A stretch of DNA of 47,455 nt from Nocardia transvalensis NBRC 15921 (GTDB lineage Bacteria > Actinomycetota > Actinomycetes > Mycobacteriales > Mycobacteriaceae): contig NZ_BAGL01000053.1 of NCBI RefSeq assembly GCF_000308875.1, positions 1-47,455 of the forward strand. The letters are read 5' to 3'. Made by a program: the position numbers and the translations under genes. This document shows, in pieces, positions 15,012 to 23,861 of this stretch (positions are counted from its first letter, which is position 1; each line of letters opens with the position of its first letter). The notes beneath the pieces are model-generated. The model was not told the origin of the DNA. It did not search any database and saw only the letters and a list, made by a program, of their open reading frames with translations.

Positions 15012-16688
15012 TCAGACCCGTTCCTTGGACCGGGTACGCACCCGCAGGGCGATGGGCTTCTGGGTCTCGGCGAAGAAGTCGTTGCCCTTGTCGTCCACGA
15101 CGATGAACGCCGGGAAGTCCTCGACCTCGATCTTCCACACCGCCTCCATGCCGAGTTCGGGGTACTCCAGCACCTCGACGGATTTGATGCAGTCCAGGGC
15201 CAGCCGGGCCGCCGGGCCGCCGATCGACCCCAGGTAGAACCCGCCGTGCTCCTTGCACGCCTTCGTGACCTGCGCCGAGCGATTTCCCTTGGCCAGCATG
15301 ACGAACGAGCCGCCCGCCGCCTGGAACTGGTCGACGTAGGAGTCCATACGCCCGGCCGTCGTGGGCCCGAACGATCCGGACGCGTACCCGTCCGGCGTCT
15401 TGGCCGGACCGGCGTAGTAGACCGCCATATCGCGCAGGTACTGCGGCATCGGCTCGCCCGCGTCCAGGCGCTCCTTGATCTTCGCGTGCGCGATGTCGCG
15501 CGCCACCACCAGCGGGCCCGTCAGCGACAGCCGCGTCTTCACCGGATACTTCGACAGCTCTGCGCGGATCTCCGACATCGGCCGGTTCAGGTCGACCTGC
15601 ACGACGTCGCCGCCGAGGATCTCGTCGGTCTGCTCCGGAAGGTACTGCGCCGGTTCGCGTTCCAGCTGCTCCAGGAACACGCCCTCGGGGGTGATCTTGG
15701 CCAGCGCCTGCCGGTCCGCCGAACAGGACACCGCGATCGCCACCGGGCAGCTGGCGCCGTGCCGCGGCAGCCGGATCACCCGCACGTCGTGGCAGAAGTA
15801 CTTGCCGCCGAACTGCGCGCCGATGCCGAAGGACTGGGTCAGCTTGAAGACCTCGTCCTCCAGCTCCAGATCCCGGAAGCCGTGCGCGGACGGGGATCCC
15901 TCGGTCGGCAGGGTGTCGAGGTAGTGCGCCGAGGCGTATTTCGCGGTCTTGAGCGCGAATTCCGCACTGGTGCCGCCGATCACGACCGCCAGGTGGTACG
16001 GCGGGCAGGCCGCGGTGCCCAGCGAGCGGATCTTCTCGTCCAGGAATTCCAGCATCCGCGCCGGGTTCAGGATGGCCTTGGTCTCCTGGTACAGGAACGA
16101 CTTGTTCGCCGAACCGCCGCCCTTGGCCATGAACAGGAACTTGTACGCCGGATGCGCGGGATCGGCCGCGGTGGAATACAACTCGACCTGGGCCGGCAGG
16201 TTGGAGCCGGTGTTCTTCTCGTCCCACATCGTCAGCGGGGCCAGCTGCGAGTAGCGCAGGTTCAGCTTGGTGTAAGCGTCGTAGACGCCCCGGCTGATCC
16301 ACTCCGCGTCGTCCGCTCCGGTCAGCACGCCCTCGGACTTCTTGCCCATCACGATCGCGGTGCCGGTGTCCTGGCACATCGGCAGGATGCCGCCCGCGGA
16401 GATGTTGACGTTCTTCAGCAGGTCCAGCGCCACGAACCGGTCGTTGCCCGAGGACTCCGGATCGTCGATGATCCGGCGCAGCTGCGCCAGGTGCGCCGGG
16501 CGCAGGTAGTGGCTGATGTCGTGCATGGCCTCGGCGGTCAGCAGCCGCAGCGCCTCGGGCTCGACCTGCAGGAAGGTCCGCCCGTTCGCCTCGAACGTGT
16601 GCACGCCCTCGGTGGTGAGCAGCCGGTAGGGGGTGTCGTCCGCACCGGTCGGCAGGAGATCCGAGTACAGGAAGTCAGGCGCGGACAC
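15012..16688 (-). CDS. Class I fumarate hydratase (4Fe-4S)
   Basis: This 558-residue enzyme interconverts fumarate and L-malate in the citric acid cycle. It is the oxygen-sensitive iron-sulfur class I type, with the alpha domain first and the beta domain fused behind it. Cys105 (ILPMCQDTGT), Cys228 (TAACPPYH) and Cys322 (AVSCSADRQ) match the three cluster ligands in family spacing. The C-terminal beta domain shows GPTTAGRMDSYVDQFQAAGG and MLAKGNRS. The GTG at 16688 gives the usual SAPDFLYSDLLP N terminus with GAGGAG some 12 bases upstream; the frame stays open to 16781. It is divergent from the MarR gene. Confidence 0.93.
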   Translation of the reverse strand: MSAPDFLYSDLLPTGADDTPYRLLTTEGVHTFEANGRTFLQVEPEALRLLTAEAMHDISHYLRPAHLAQLRRIIDDPESSGNDRFVALDLLKNVNISAGGILPMCQDTGTAIVMGKKSEGVLTGADDAEWISRGVYDAYTKLNLRYSQLAPLTMWDEKNTGSNLPAQVELYSTAADPAHPAYKFLFMAKGGGSANKSFLYQETKAILNPARMLEFLDEKIRSLGTAACPPYHLAVVIGGTSAEFALKTAKYASAHYLDTLPTEGSPSAHGFRDLELEDEVFKLTQSFGIGAQFGGKYFCHDVRVIRLPRHGASCPVAIAVSCSADRQALAKITPEGVFLEQLEREPAQYLPEQTDEILGGDVVQVDLNRPMSEIRAELSKYPVKTRLSLTGPLVVARDIAHAKIKERLDAGEPMPQYLRDMAVYYAGPAKTPDGYASGSFGPTTAGRMDSYVDQFQAAGGSFVMLAKGNRSAQVTKACKEHGGFYLGSIGGPAARLALDCIKSVEVLEYPELGMEAVWKIEVEDFPAFIVVDDKGNDFFAETQKPIALRVRTRSKERV

Positions 16689-16796
16689 GTTTCGCACACT
16701 CCTCGACGAGGGGCTGGAGCGCTCAGGCGCGGGCAGCCGGGTGAATCCAAGCGAGTCGACTCTAGCCAGCACCGGATCCACGAATGATCTGAGGCA

Positions 16797-16827
16797 AACC
16801 TAATATGCAACACCCGTCACATAGGTT
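16797..16827. promoter_or_regulatory. Weak inverted repeat between fumarase and marR
   Basis: AACCTA at 16797-16802 and TAGGTT at 16822-16827 form a dyad with a 19-base spacer, and TGCAAC/GTTGCA nests partly inside it. It lies in the divergent intergenic region and is less GC-rich than its surroundings. It could be an operator for the MarR-type regulator. Confidence 0.3.
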
Positions 16828-16920
16828 GCACCTTCAACATCCGGGGTGTACCTGTCGTCTGAGTGGTGGCCCGGAGCGGGCAGGCAATAGCATGACGTAT
16901 CAGGGACCTGGAGAGGAATC

Positions 16921-17430
16921 GTGAGCGAACCCCGGTGGCTCGATGATCTCGAGATGCGCGCGTGGCTCGGCTTCGTGTTCACGCGCGACCTCATCGCCGC
17001 GGCCGTCGGGCGCGATTCGCTGCGCAACTCGAATCTCACCTATGTCGAGTACACGGTCCTGGCCCGCCTGGCCGACTCCCCCGACCACCGGCGCAGCTTC
17101 GCCGAGCTGGCAGCCGTGCTGGAGTGGTCGCAGAGCCGGCTGTCGCACCAGATCACCCGGATGGAGAAGCGGGGCCTGGTCGCGCGCGAGGCGATCCCCG
17201 ACGACGCCCGGCGCACGGCCGCCGTCCTCACCGCCAAGGGCGCCGATGTTCTCGACACCGCCGCGCCCGCGCACGTCGACAGCGTGCGCCGCAATATGAT
17301 CGACGTCCTCGACCGCGAGCAGCTCGTGGCCCTCGCCGACATCTACGACACGCTCCTGACCCACCATCGGAGACTGGGTGATCAACACCACGCCGCCGCC
17401 CCCGGCCCGCCCGACGGCGCGAACCCGTGA
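16921..17430 (+). CDS. MarR family transcriptional regulator
   Basis: This 169-residue protein has the MarR layout: N-terminal dimer helix (about 5-40), winged helix-turn-helix (about 60-105, RSFAELAAVLEWSQSRLSHQITRMEKRGLVAR) with the wing residues DDARRT, and a C-terminal dimer helix. MarR dimers usually repress a neighbouring gene until a phenolic or other ligand binds. The GTG start follows GGAGAGGAATC. It is divergent from fumarase and 191 bases upstream of the stressosome genes on the same strand. Its target could be itself, fumarase or neither. Confidence 0.87.
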   Translation: MSEPRWLDDLEMRAWLGFVFTRDLIAAAVGRDSLRNSNLTYVEYTVLARLADSPDHRRSFAELAAVLEWSQSRLSHQITRMEKRGLVAREAIPDDARRTAAVLTAKGADVLDTAAPAHVDSVRRNMIDVLDREQLVALADIYDTLLTHHRRLGDQHHAAAPGPPDGANP

Positions 17431-17497
17431 CCTTCGATATCCGCGGCTTACGGGCTGCCTTCCGCAGGCCGTGGCCAACCGGATTACGGGAGGCCGG

Positions 17498-17523
17498 GTT
17501 TGGGTTTGCGCCCCATCGGGTAG
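17498..17523 (+). promoter_or_regulatory. SigB/SigF-type promoter of the stressosome operon
   Basis: GTTT at 17498-17501 and GGGTAG at 17518-17523 are separated by 16 bases. This matches the GTTT-N(14-16)-GGGTA consensus known for actinobacterial general-stress sigma factors. It lies about 100 bases upstream of the rsbR start, with no other obvious promoter closer. It implies that the module is induced by the sigma factor it controls. Confidence 0.6.
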
Positions 17524-17621
17524 CAGGAAAGACTAGGCTCGAAAAGGCAAACCACGAGCAGCCGTGCGCGAGCCCACCACACGAGCAACCGACCTTCCCT
17601 TCGAAAGGGGCAGGAGTTTCC

Positions 17622-18515
17622 ATGTCCGACGTGTCCATCGGCCTGCCGCCGGACTCGCTCCCGTCCGGCCCGGCAGAGAATCTGCTCCCGCAGCTGGTCG
17701 AACACCTGCGGCAGAACCGCACCGGGCTGCGGGAGGAGTGGGCCCGCCGCATCACCGATGCCGCACTGCTGACCGCGATGACTCCGGAGGAGATCTTCTC
17801 CGAGGCGACCTCGATCTACGACGGCTACGTGGAAGTACTCGAGACCGGTAGTGTCGAAGCCCTGCAGGCCTACGCCCGCGACCTGTCCGAGCGCATCATA
17901 CCGCGAGGCGTCGAGACCGACGAGGTGGTAGGGATCGTGCTGCTGCTGCGAGATGTGCTGGCGCGCAGCCTCTTCGAGAAGTACCAGTCGAGCTTCGAAC
18001 TGCTGGGCAAGGTGCTGGACGCCTACGAGCCGGCCGCCAACCGCATCGCCAACACGCTGAGCATCTCCTTCGTCCAGGAGCGCGAGCGCGTCATTCGCCA
18101 GCAGCAGGAAGCCATCCGGGAACTCTCCACGCCCGTGCTGCAGGTCCGCGAGCAGCTGCTCATCCTTCCCATCATCGGCATGCTGGACAGCCAGCGCGCC
18201 CGGCAGCTCACCGAGCAACTGCTGCGGGCCATCCGCGCCAACCGCGCCAAGGTGGTCGTCATCGACATCACCGGTGTGCCGTCGATCGACTCCACGGTCG
18301 CCAACCACCTGGTGCAGACCGTCGACGCCTCCGGCCTGATGGGCGCCAGCGTGATCATCACCGGCCTGTCGTCGGAGATCGCGCTGATCCTCGTGACCAT
18401 CGGCCTGGATCTGTCCAAGATCACCGCCGTCGGTGACCTGCAGGGCGGTATCGAAGAAGCTGAGCGGCTACTCGGTTACGAGGTTTCCCGGGTAACCGAT
18501 CGCGACGGACGCTGA
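17622..18515 (+). CDS. rsbR: RsbR-like stressosome scaffold (sensor + STAS)
   Basis: This 297-residue protein has an all-helical N-terminal sensor domain (about 20-160) like the non-heme globin domain of RsbR proteins, a linker helix and a C-terminal STAS domain (about 168-285). In Bacillus, RsbR and RsbS form the stressosome that holds the kinase RsbT. The two phosphorylated threonines of B. subtilis RsbR appear here as Ser190 (IIGMLDSQRA) and Ser224 (GVPSIDSTVA). AGGAG precedes the ATG by about eight bases. It is the first gene of the rsbR-rsbS-rsbT-rsbX order, which is strong support for the assignment. The input signal is unknown. Confidence 0.85.
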   Translation: MSDVSIGLPPDSLPSGPAENLLPQLVEHLRQNRTGLREEWARRITDAALLTAMTPEEIFSEATSIYDGYVEVLETGSVEALQAYARDLSERIIPRGVETDEVVGIVLLLRDVLARSLFEKYQSSFELLGKVLDAYEPAANRIANTLSISFVQERERVIRQQQEAIRELSTPVLQVREQLLILPIIGMLDSQRARQLTEQLLRAIRANRAKVVVIDITGVPSIDSTVANHLVQTVDASGLMGASVIITGLSSEIALILVTIGLDLSKITAVGDLQGGIEEAERLLGYEVSRVTDRDGR

Positions 18516-18528
18516 CCGGGGCGCGCAC

Positions 18529-18906
18529 ATGCCGGTACCCATTCTGAAGCAGGGCACCTATCTCATCGCGTCCGTGCAGTCCGCACTGACCGATGCCGAT
18601 ACGGAGCGCCTGCAGGACGATTTGATGGCCTACGTCAGCAAGTACCGCGCGAAGGGCATCATCGTCGACGTCACCGCCATCGATGTGATGGACTCCTTCG
18701 CCGCGCGCTCGCTGCGCACGATCGTGCACATGACCAAGTTGCGCGGCGCCCAGACCGTGATCGTCGGCCTGCAACCCGAGGTCGCCTTCGCCATGGTGCA
18801 ATTGGGCCTCACGTTCGAGGACATGCACACCGCGCTCGACCTCGAGGAAGGGTTGGCCTGGCTCAACAGAAAGTTTTCCGCCCGCCACCAGCGAGATGGT
18901 TCGTGA
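18529..18906 (+). CDS. rsbS: RsbS-like stressosome STAS protein
   Basis: This 125-residue protein is a single STAS domain. The stretch VDVTAIDVMDSFAARSL places the phosphorylatable serine at Ser56, equivalent to Ser59 of B. subtilis RsbS. Unphosphorylated RsbS keeps the kinase RsbT bound; phosphorylation under stress releases it. It begins 13 bases after rsbR and overlaps rsbT by GTGA, so translation is probably coupled. Confidence 0.9.
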   Translation: MPVPILKQGTYLIASVQSALTDADTERLQDDLMAYVSKYRAKGIIVDVTAIDVMDSFAARSLRTIVHMTKLRGAQTVIVGLQPEVAFAMVQLGLTFEDMHTALDLEEGLAWLNRKFSARHQRDGS

Positions 18907-19322
18907 CCGTGACGGCCGACAACGTGGTGATCGCGGTCAAGATGTCCAATGACATCGTGACCGCCCGGCAGGCAGGACGAGAGCTGGCGACCGAGCTCGG
19001 CTTCTCGCTCACCGACATCACCATGATCTCCACCGCCATCTCCGAGGTGGCCCGCAACATCACCAGCTATGCGGGCACCGGCGAGATCCGGGTCACGGTG
19101 GAGGATCGTGAAGGCCGTCGTGCGCTCGTGGTGCACGCCCAGGACAACGGGCCGGGAATCAAGGACATCACCCGCGCCCTCCAAGACGGTTACTCGACCG
19201 GGCGCGGCCTCGGCCTGGGCCTGCCGGGCGCGCGGCGATTGATGGACCGGCTGAACGTGGAGTCCGCACCCGGGCAGGGCACGCTGGTGGAGATGTGGAA
19301 GTGGGTGCCCCCCGGTGCATGA
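18903..19322 (+). CDS. rsbT: RsbT-like serine/threonine kinase
   Basis: This 139-residue GHKL-type kinase shows the N box EVARNI (about residues 49-54), the G1 box DNGPGI (about 83-88) and the G2 region GRGLGLGLPGARRLMD (about 101-116). In the stressosome model it phosphorylates RsbR and RsbS, leaves the complex and then activates a PP2C phosphatase of the RsbU type. The multi-domain phosphatase at 19961 is the natural partner. GTG start, coupled to rsbS by a 4-base overlap and overlapping rsbX by 8 bases. Confidence 0.92.
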   Translation: MTVTADNVVIAVKMSNDIVTARQAGRELATELGFSLTDITMISTAISEVARNITSYAGTGEIRVTVEDREGRRALVVHAQDNGPGIKDITRALQDGYSTGRGLGLGLPGARRLMDRLNVESAPGQGTLVEMWKWVPPGA

Positions 19323-19947
19323 GGACGGTTTCATCGGCGCCGTCGAATGGGCGGTGGCCGGGCGAGCCCTGCCCGGTCAGAAGATCTCCGGTGACCGGTC
19401 GATAGTGCTCGACGCCGGCGGCGGCGCGGTGTTGTTCGCGGTGCTCGACGGCCTGGGGCACGGCAAGGCGGCGGGCGAGGCCGCGGACCGCGCCGCCCAG
19501 GTGCTGTCGGAGAATCGCGCCGAACCGCTCGACGTGCTGATGGTGATGTGCCACCGCGCCATGGCCGACACCCGCGGCGCCGCGGTCTCGCTGGCACTGT
19601 TCAGCTCCAAGAACCAGCTGCACTGGCTCGGGGTCGGCAATGTGGAGTCGCGGGTGGTCACGGCCGGTCACGGCAAACCCGTCCTGCGCGCGACCGCGAT
19701 GCTCACCGGCGGCATCGTCGGCTACCTGCTGCCGCCGAATCTCCAGACGCAGACCGTCTCCGTGCGGCCGGGCGAACTGCTGCTGATGGTCACCGACGGC
19801 ATCGTCGACGACTACGTCGACGGCATCGACCTGGCCAAGTCCACCGCCGACATCGCCGCCGACATCCTGGGCAGCCACGCCAAGGACACCGACGACGCGC
19901 TGGTGCTGGCGGCCCGGCACCGCGGCCGAACGGATCCGGCGCCGTGA
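19315..19947 (+). CDS. rsbX: RsbX-like PP2C phosphatase
   Basis: This 210-residue single-domain PP2C/SpoIIE-type phosphatase has metal-binding motifs VLDGLGHGKAAGEAADRAA (about residues 42-60) and MVTDGIVDDY (about 158-167), with a closing DDALVLAAR strand. RsbX removes phosphate from RsbR and RsbS, which resets the stressosome after stress. The GTG at 19315 overlaps rsbT by 8 bases; the only nearby ATG is out of frame. The gene order rsbR-S-T-X is the same as in other upstream stressosome modules. Confidence 0.88.
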   Translation: MHEDGFIGAVEWAVAGRALPGQKISGDRSIVLDAGGGAVLFAVLDGLGHGKAAGEAADRAAQVLSENRAEPLDVLMVMCHRAMADTRGAAVSLALFSSKNQLHWLGVGNVESRVVTAGHGKPVLRATAMLTGGIVGYLLPPNLQTQTVSVRPGELLLMVTDGIVDDYVDGIDLAKSTADIAADILGSHAKDTDDALVLAARHRGRTDPAP

Positions 19948-19960
19948 GCGAGGGCCGGTC

Positions 19961-22231
19961 GTGAGCGCAGTGCTGGCGGCATTCCGCGACGCCTACGCGA
20001 ATGCCCTTCGCCTGCACCTGGATTCACCGAATCAGACCACCCTCGCCGAGGGCTACGAACTCGGGCGGCGCGCCCTCGTGGAGGGCGTGAGCATCCTCGA
20101 TCTCACCGAGCACCACTTCCGGCTGATCGACCGCGCGGGCCTCGTCGATCCCGCGCCGGGCGCCGATACCGGCTACCGCGCGGAAGCGGCGCTGGAATTC
20201 CTGCTGCAGACCCTCGCCGCGCTCGACGTCGCCACCCGCGGGTTTCTCGACATCAACCGCAGCTACGAACTGCAGCGGCTGCGCACCGAGGATCTGGAGG
20301 GCCGCGACGCCTTCCGCACCGCGCTCGTCGAATCGCTGCAGGACGGCTTCTTCGTCGCCGACGCGCACGGCACCATCACCGAGGTCAACTCCGCCTTCGG
20401 CGCGCTCACCGGATACGGACCGGACGGGGTGCCCTACGCGCTGCCGCATCCGTGGTCGGCCGACGACGGCTCGGAATATCCGGGCCTGGGGACCGAGGCC
20501 GCGCGGTTCGTGATGCCGGTGTGTCACCGCGACGGGCGGCGGCTGTGGCTGGCGGTCAGTACGTCGTCCCTGGTCAAACCCGAGGACGACGAGCGCATCT
20601 TCGTCGGCACCATCCGCGACGTCACCGCCGAGCACGACGCCCAGGCCCGCGATCAGGCGGTCTCGCGGCTGGCGACCGCGGTCGCGGGCGGCACCAGCGT
20701 GGTCGAGGTGCTCACCGTCGGGCTCGAGGAGCTGCGGCGCGCGATCGGCGCCGAGACGGCCGTGGTCTCCATGTGGCCGAACCGCCAGACCGGTCCGGAC
20801 CTGTATGTGTCCGGGCCGGTGTCGCCGAGCGAATCGGACGCCGAGGACGAGGTCGACGCCGCGGTGTCCCGCCAAGTTCTCGACGCCCGCGCCCGCGCCC
20901 TGCTGGACCGGGCCCGGCTGCGGCCGGGCCGCACGATGTTCGCGATTCCCGAGGGCGCCTCCACCTCCGAGGGGATCGTCGCGCCGCTGGGCGAGACCGG
21001 CGACGCCGCGCTGTGGCTGCGCTTCGCCGCGCCGCGCGCCATCAGCCCCGGCGATTGGGCACTGTTCTCGCTGCTGGTCGGCCATCTCAGCCTGGCCGTG
21101 CAGCGCGCCCGCAACTTCGACGCGGCGCGCTCGACCTCGCTGACGCTGCAGCGCGCGATGCTCGGCCCGATCGAACTGCCACCGCGTTTCTCGGTGCACT
21201 ACGAACCGGCGCTACCGCCCCTCGAGATCGGCGGCGACTGGTACGACGTGGTGCAACTGCGCGACGGCGCCATCGGCGTGGTGGTCGGCGACTGCGTCGG
21301 GCGTGGTCTGTCGGCGGCCGTGGTGATGGGCCAATTGCGCACGGCCGCACGGGCTCTGCTGCTGCGCGGCGCGGGCCCGGCGCAGCTGCTGGCCGAAATG
21401 GACGCCGTCGCCGCCCGCATTCCGGGCGCGATGTGCACGACCGTGTGCGCGGCGATCCTGGATTCCGAGCGCGGGCTGGTCCGCTACTCCAGCGCCGGGC
21501 ACATGCCGCCGGTGCTGGCGGATCCGGGCGAGAAGGGACGGCTGCTGGAGGGCGGGCGGGCGGTGCCGCTGGCCACCTTCGATCCCCCGCGCCGCCCCGA
21601 GGCCACGACGCCGCTCGCACCGGGGTCGACGCTCGTGCTGTTCACCGACGGGCTGGTCGAGCAGCGCGGCATCGATATCGATATGCGCTTCGACGAACTC
21701 GCCGACGAGTTGACCGGGGCCGCCGGGCAGTTGCCGCGCGAGGTGGCCGACTCGGTGCTGACGCGGCTGCGCCCGGCGGCGGGCTACGACGACGACGTCG
21801 CCATGGTCGTATACCGGCAGCCGCCGCGCCCGCTGCGGCTGGAGGTCCCGGCCGCGGCCAACCGGCTCGCCGGCGTGCGGCGCGACCTGGCCGCATGGCT
21901 GGCCGCCGCCGCGGTGCCGCAGGAACTGGCCGCCGATCTGGTCGCCGCCGCCAACGAGGCGTGCAGCAACAGCATCGAGCACGCCTATCTCGGCGAGTCC
22001 CCGGGACATATGGTGCTGACCGCCGACTGTTCGGTCGACCGGGTCACCATCGAGGTCGCCGACAACGGTGAGTGGCGCCCGCTGCCCGAGGACCCGGGTC
22101 CGCGCGGGCGCGGCATCGCGATGATGCGCGCGCTGTCCGACGAGTTGATCATCGATCACATGGGGGTCGGCACCCATGTGCGGATGATCGCGAAACTCCC
22201 CGCGGTCTCGTTCTCCGCGGGCCGGATCTAG
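19961..22231 (+). CDS. PAS-GAF-PP2C-HATPase hybrid phosphatase/kinase
   Basis: This 756-residue regulator has five parts: an N-terminal helical domain (about 1-100) like the RsbT-binding region of RsbU; a PAS domain (about 115-225); a GAF domain (about 235-385); a SpoIIE-type PP2C domain (about 395-620, GGDWYD at 424-429, VGDCVGRG at 442-449, FTDGLVE at 561-567); and an RsbW-like HATPase (about 625-748, N box NEACSNSIEHA, DNGEW, GRGIAMMRAL). It thus joins the phosphatase that activates an anti-anti-sigma factor and the kinase that opposes it in one chain. GTG start 13 bases after rsbX. RsbT released from the stressosome may switch on the PP2C part, and the STAS protein at 22383 is the likely substrate. 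Confidence 0.88.
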   Translation: MSAVLAAFRDAYANALRLHLDSPNQTTLAEGYELGRRALVEGVSILDLTEHHFRLIDRAGLVDPAPGADTGYRAEAALEFLLQTLAALDVATRGFLDINRSYELQRLRTEDLEGRDAFRTALVESLQDGFFVADAHGTITEVNSAFGALTGYGPDGVPYALPHPWSADDGSEYPGLGTEAARFVMPVCHRDGRRLWLAVSTSSLVKPEDDERIFVGTIRDVTAEHDAQARDQAVSRLATAVAGGTSVVEVLTVGLEELRRAIGAETAVVSMWPNRQTGPDLYVSGPVSPSESDAEDEVDAAVSRQVLDARARALLDRARLRPGRTMFAIPEGASTSEGIVAPLGETGDAALWLRFAAPRAISPGDWALFSLLVGHLSLAVQRARNFDAARSTSLTLQRAMLGPIELPPRFSVHYEPALPPLEIGGDWYDVVQLRDGAIGVVVGDCVGRGLSAAVVMGQLRTAARALLLRGAGPAQLLAEMDAVAARIPGAMCTTVCAAILDSERGLVRYSSAGHMPPVLADPGEKGRLLEGGRAVPLATFDPPRRPEATTPLAPGSTLVLFTDGLVEQRGIDIDMRFDELADELTGAAGQLPREVADSVLTRLRPAAGYDDDVAMVVYRQPPRPLRLEVPAAANRLAGVRRDLAAWLAAAAVPQELAADLVAAANEACSNSIEHAYLGESPGHMVLTADCSVDRVTIEVADNGEWRPLPEDPGPRGRGIAMMRALSDELIIDHMGVGTHVRMIAKLPAVSFSAGRI

Positions 22232-22382
22232 GCGGGTCCGTCACAGAGGTGACACTCCGGCGCAAATCTGCCAGCGACCACCCGGCAATCCCAATAATGC
22301 CGGTGTACCTGGGGTTTTCGCCGCGGCGCGGACTACGAAACGCCAACCAATCCGACGACGATGCAGCACGGGAGACGGGTTC

Positions 22383-22778
22383 ATGGCAGATTGTCTTGAT
22401 GTGACCAATTCTTCCGGAGACGCGAATCCCCTCGCCGACGCGATGACCACCTCGGTCTCGGTGCACGACGAAGCGACCGTCCTCACGGTGGCCGGTGAGG
22501 TAGACCTGGCGACCGCACCAGCGCTGGAGAGCGCGATCGAGGCGACCCTGGGCGGCAAGCCCACGGCCCTCATCATCGATCTCTCGCAGGTGACCTTCCT
22601 CGCCTCCGCCGGTATGGCGGCCCTCGTCGGCGCCCACCAGCGGGCCGGGCAAGCGACCCGCATCGCGGTGGTCGCCGACGGCCCGGCCACCGGCCGCCAG
22701 CTCAGGATGACGAACCTGGATCAGGTGTTCGCCATGCATCCCACGCTGGACGAGGCCCTGTCCGGCTTGCGGGGATAG
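22383..22778 (+). CDS. STAS-domain anti-anti-sigma factor (RsbV/SpoIIAA-like)
   Basis: This 131-residue protein has a short polar N-terminal tail and one STAS domain (about 22-128). The signature LIIDLSQVTFLASAGMAALV contains the serine normally phosphorylated by an anti-sigma kinase. The unphosphorylated form sequesters the anti-sigma factor and frees the sigma factor. The ATG at 22383 is preferred because GGGAGACGGG lies upstream; an internal ATG at 22443 has no ribosome site. It is separated from the hybrid phosphatase gene by 151 bases and may have its own promoter. No sigma factor gene is adjacent. Confidence 0.87.
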   Translation: MADCLDVTNSSGDANPLADAMTTSVSVHDEATVLTVAGEVDLATAPALESAIEATLGGKPTALIIDLSQVTFLASAGMAALVGAHQRAGQATRIAVVADGPATGRQLRMTNLDQVFAMHPTLDEALSGLRG

Positions 22779-22823
22779 CGATCGCGAGAGGCAGCGGCGG
22801 CGGACCGGCCGGGTGTCGGAGGC

Positions 22824-23861
22824 TCAGACCAGTTCGCGCAGCTGCTCGATCAGCGCGACCCGCTCGGCCGGCGTCGCCGCCATCGGCACCACGTTCAGCA
22901 CGGTGACCCCGGCCTCCCGGAACGCCGCGATGCGCTCCTTCACGAATCCGGCCGAACCGATCAGCGAGATGTCGCGCACCAGATCGTCGGGCACGGTCTT
23001 GGCCGCGGCCTCCTTCTCCCCCGCGAGGTACAGCTCCTGGATGCGGTCGGCCTCGGCGCCGTAGCCGTATTTGGTGGCGAGCGTGTGGTAGAAGTTCTTG
23101 CCCTTGGCGCCCATACCGCCGATGTACAGGGCCAGATGCGGCTTCACGAATTCGCGCAGGCCCTCGACGTCGTCGCCGATGGCCAGGGCCGGGCCGGCGT
23201 ACACGTCGAGGTCTCCCAGCGCGGGGTCGCGTTTGGCCTTGCCCGCCGCGAGCGCGTCGCCCCACACGTCGTGGGCCTGCTCCGGCAGGAAGAAGATCGG
23301 CTGCCAGCCCTCGGCGACCTCCGCGGCGAGTTCGACGTTCTTCGGGCCCAGGGCGGCCAGCAGCACCGGAATGCGTTCGCGGACGGGGTGATTGATCAGC
23401 TTGAGCGGCTTGCCCAGGCCCGTGCCCTGCCCGGCGGGCAGCGGGACCGTGTAGTACTTCCCCTCGAATTCCAGGCGCTCGCGCCGCCACACCTTGCGGC
23501 AGATCTCCACGACCTCGCGGGTGCGGCCGATCGGCGCGTCGTAGGGCACGCCGTGGAAGCCCTCGATCACCTGCGGGCCGGAGGCGCCCAGGCCCAGGAT
23601 GTAGCGGCCGTCGGAGACGTAGTCCAGGCCCGCCGCGGTCATCGCGGTCAGCGTGGGTGTGCGGGTGTAGAGCTGCAGGATGCCGGAGGCCAGCTGGACG
23701 CGCTCGGTCTTGGCGGCCAGGTAGCCCAGCCCGCTCACGGCGTCGTAAGAGTACGCCTCGGGCACGAAGGCGATATCCAGCCCCGCCCGCTCCAGATCGG
23801 CGACCTCCGCCGCCACCTCTTTGAAGCCCCCCGCATAGTTGATGCCCAGTCCGATACGCAT
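22824..23861 (-). CDS. LLM-class (probably F420-dependent) oxidoreductase
   Basis: This 345-residue luciferase-like monooxygenase-fold protein contains the family's VPEAYSYDAVSGLGYLAAKTERVQLASGI first third, the GRYILGLGASGPQVIEGFHG motif (about 84-103) and the HPVRERIPVLLAALGPKNVELAAEVAEGW region, as in actinobacterial F420-dependent LLM enzymes. These move hydride between F420 and an organic substrate, which sequence does not show here. The ATG at 23861 gives the usual MRIGLGINY N terminus. It is convergent with the STAS gene and divergent from the cyclodeaminase-like gene. Confidence 0.85.
   Translation of the reverse strand: MRIGLGINYAGGFKEVAAEVADLERAGLDIAFVPEAYSYDAVSGLGYLAAKTERVQLASGILQLYTRTPTLTAMTAAGLDYVSDGRYILGLGASGPQVIEGFHGVPYDAPIGRTREVVEICRKVWRRERLEFEGKYYTVPLPAGQGTGLGKPLKLINHPVRERIPVLLAALGPKNVELAAEVAEGWQPIFFLPEQAHDVWGDALAAGKAKRDPALGDLDVYAGPALAIGDDVEGLREFVKPHLALYIGGMGAKGKNFYHTLATKYGYGAEADRIQELYLAGEKEAAAKTVPDDLVRDISLIGSAGFVKERIAAFREAGVTVLNVVPMAATPAERVALIEQLRELV

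Noticed and set aside
16791..16830. IdeR/DtxR iron box before the iron-sulfur fumarase
   Set aside because: Only AACCTA and TAGGTT halves are present, with a 19-base spacer. They do not fit the compact 19-bp iron-box palindrome.
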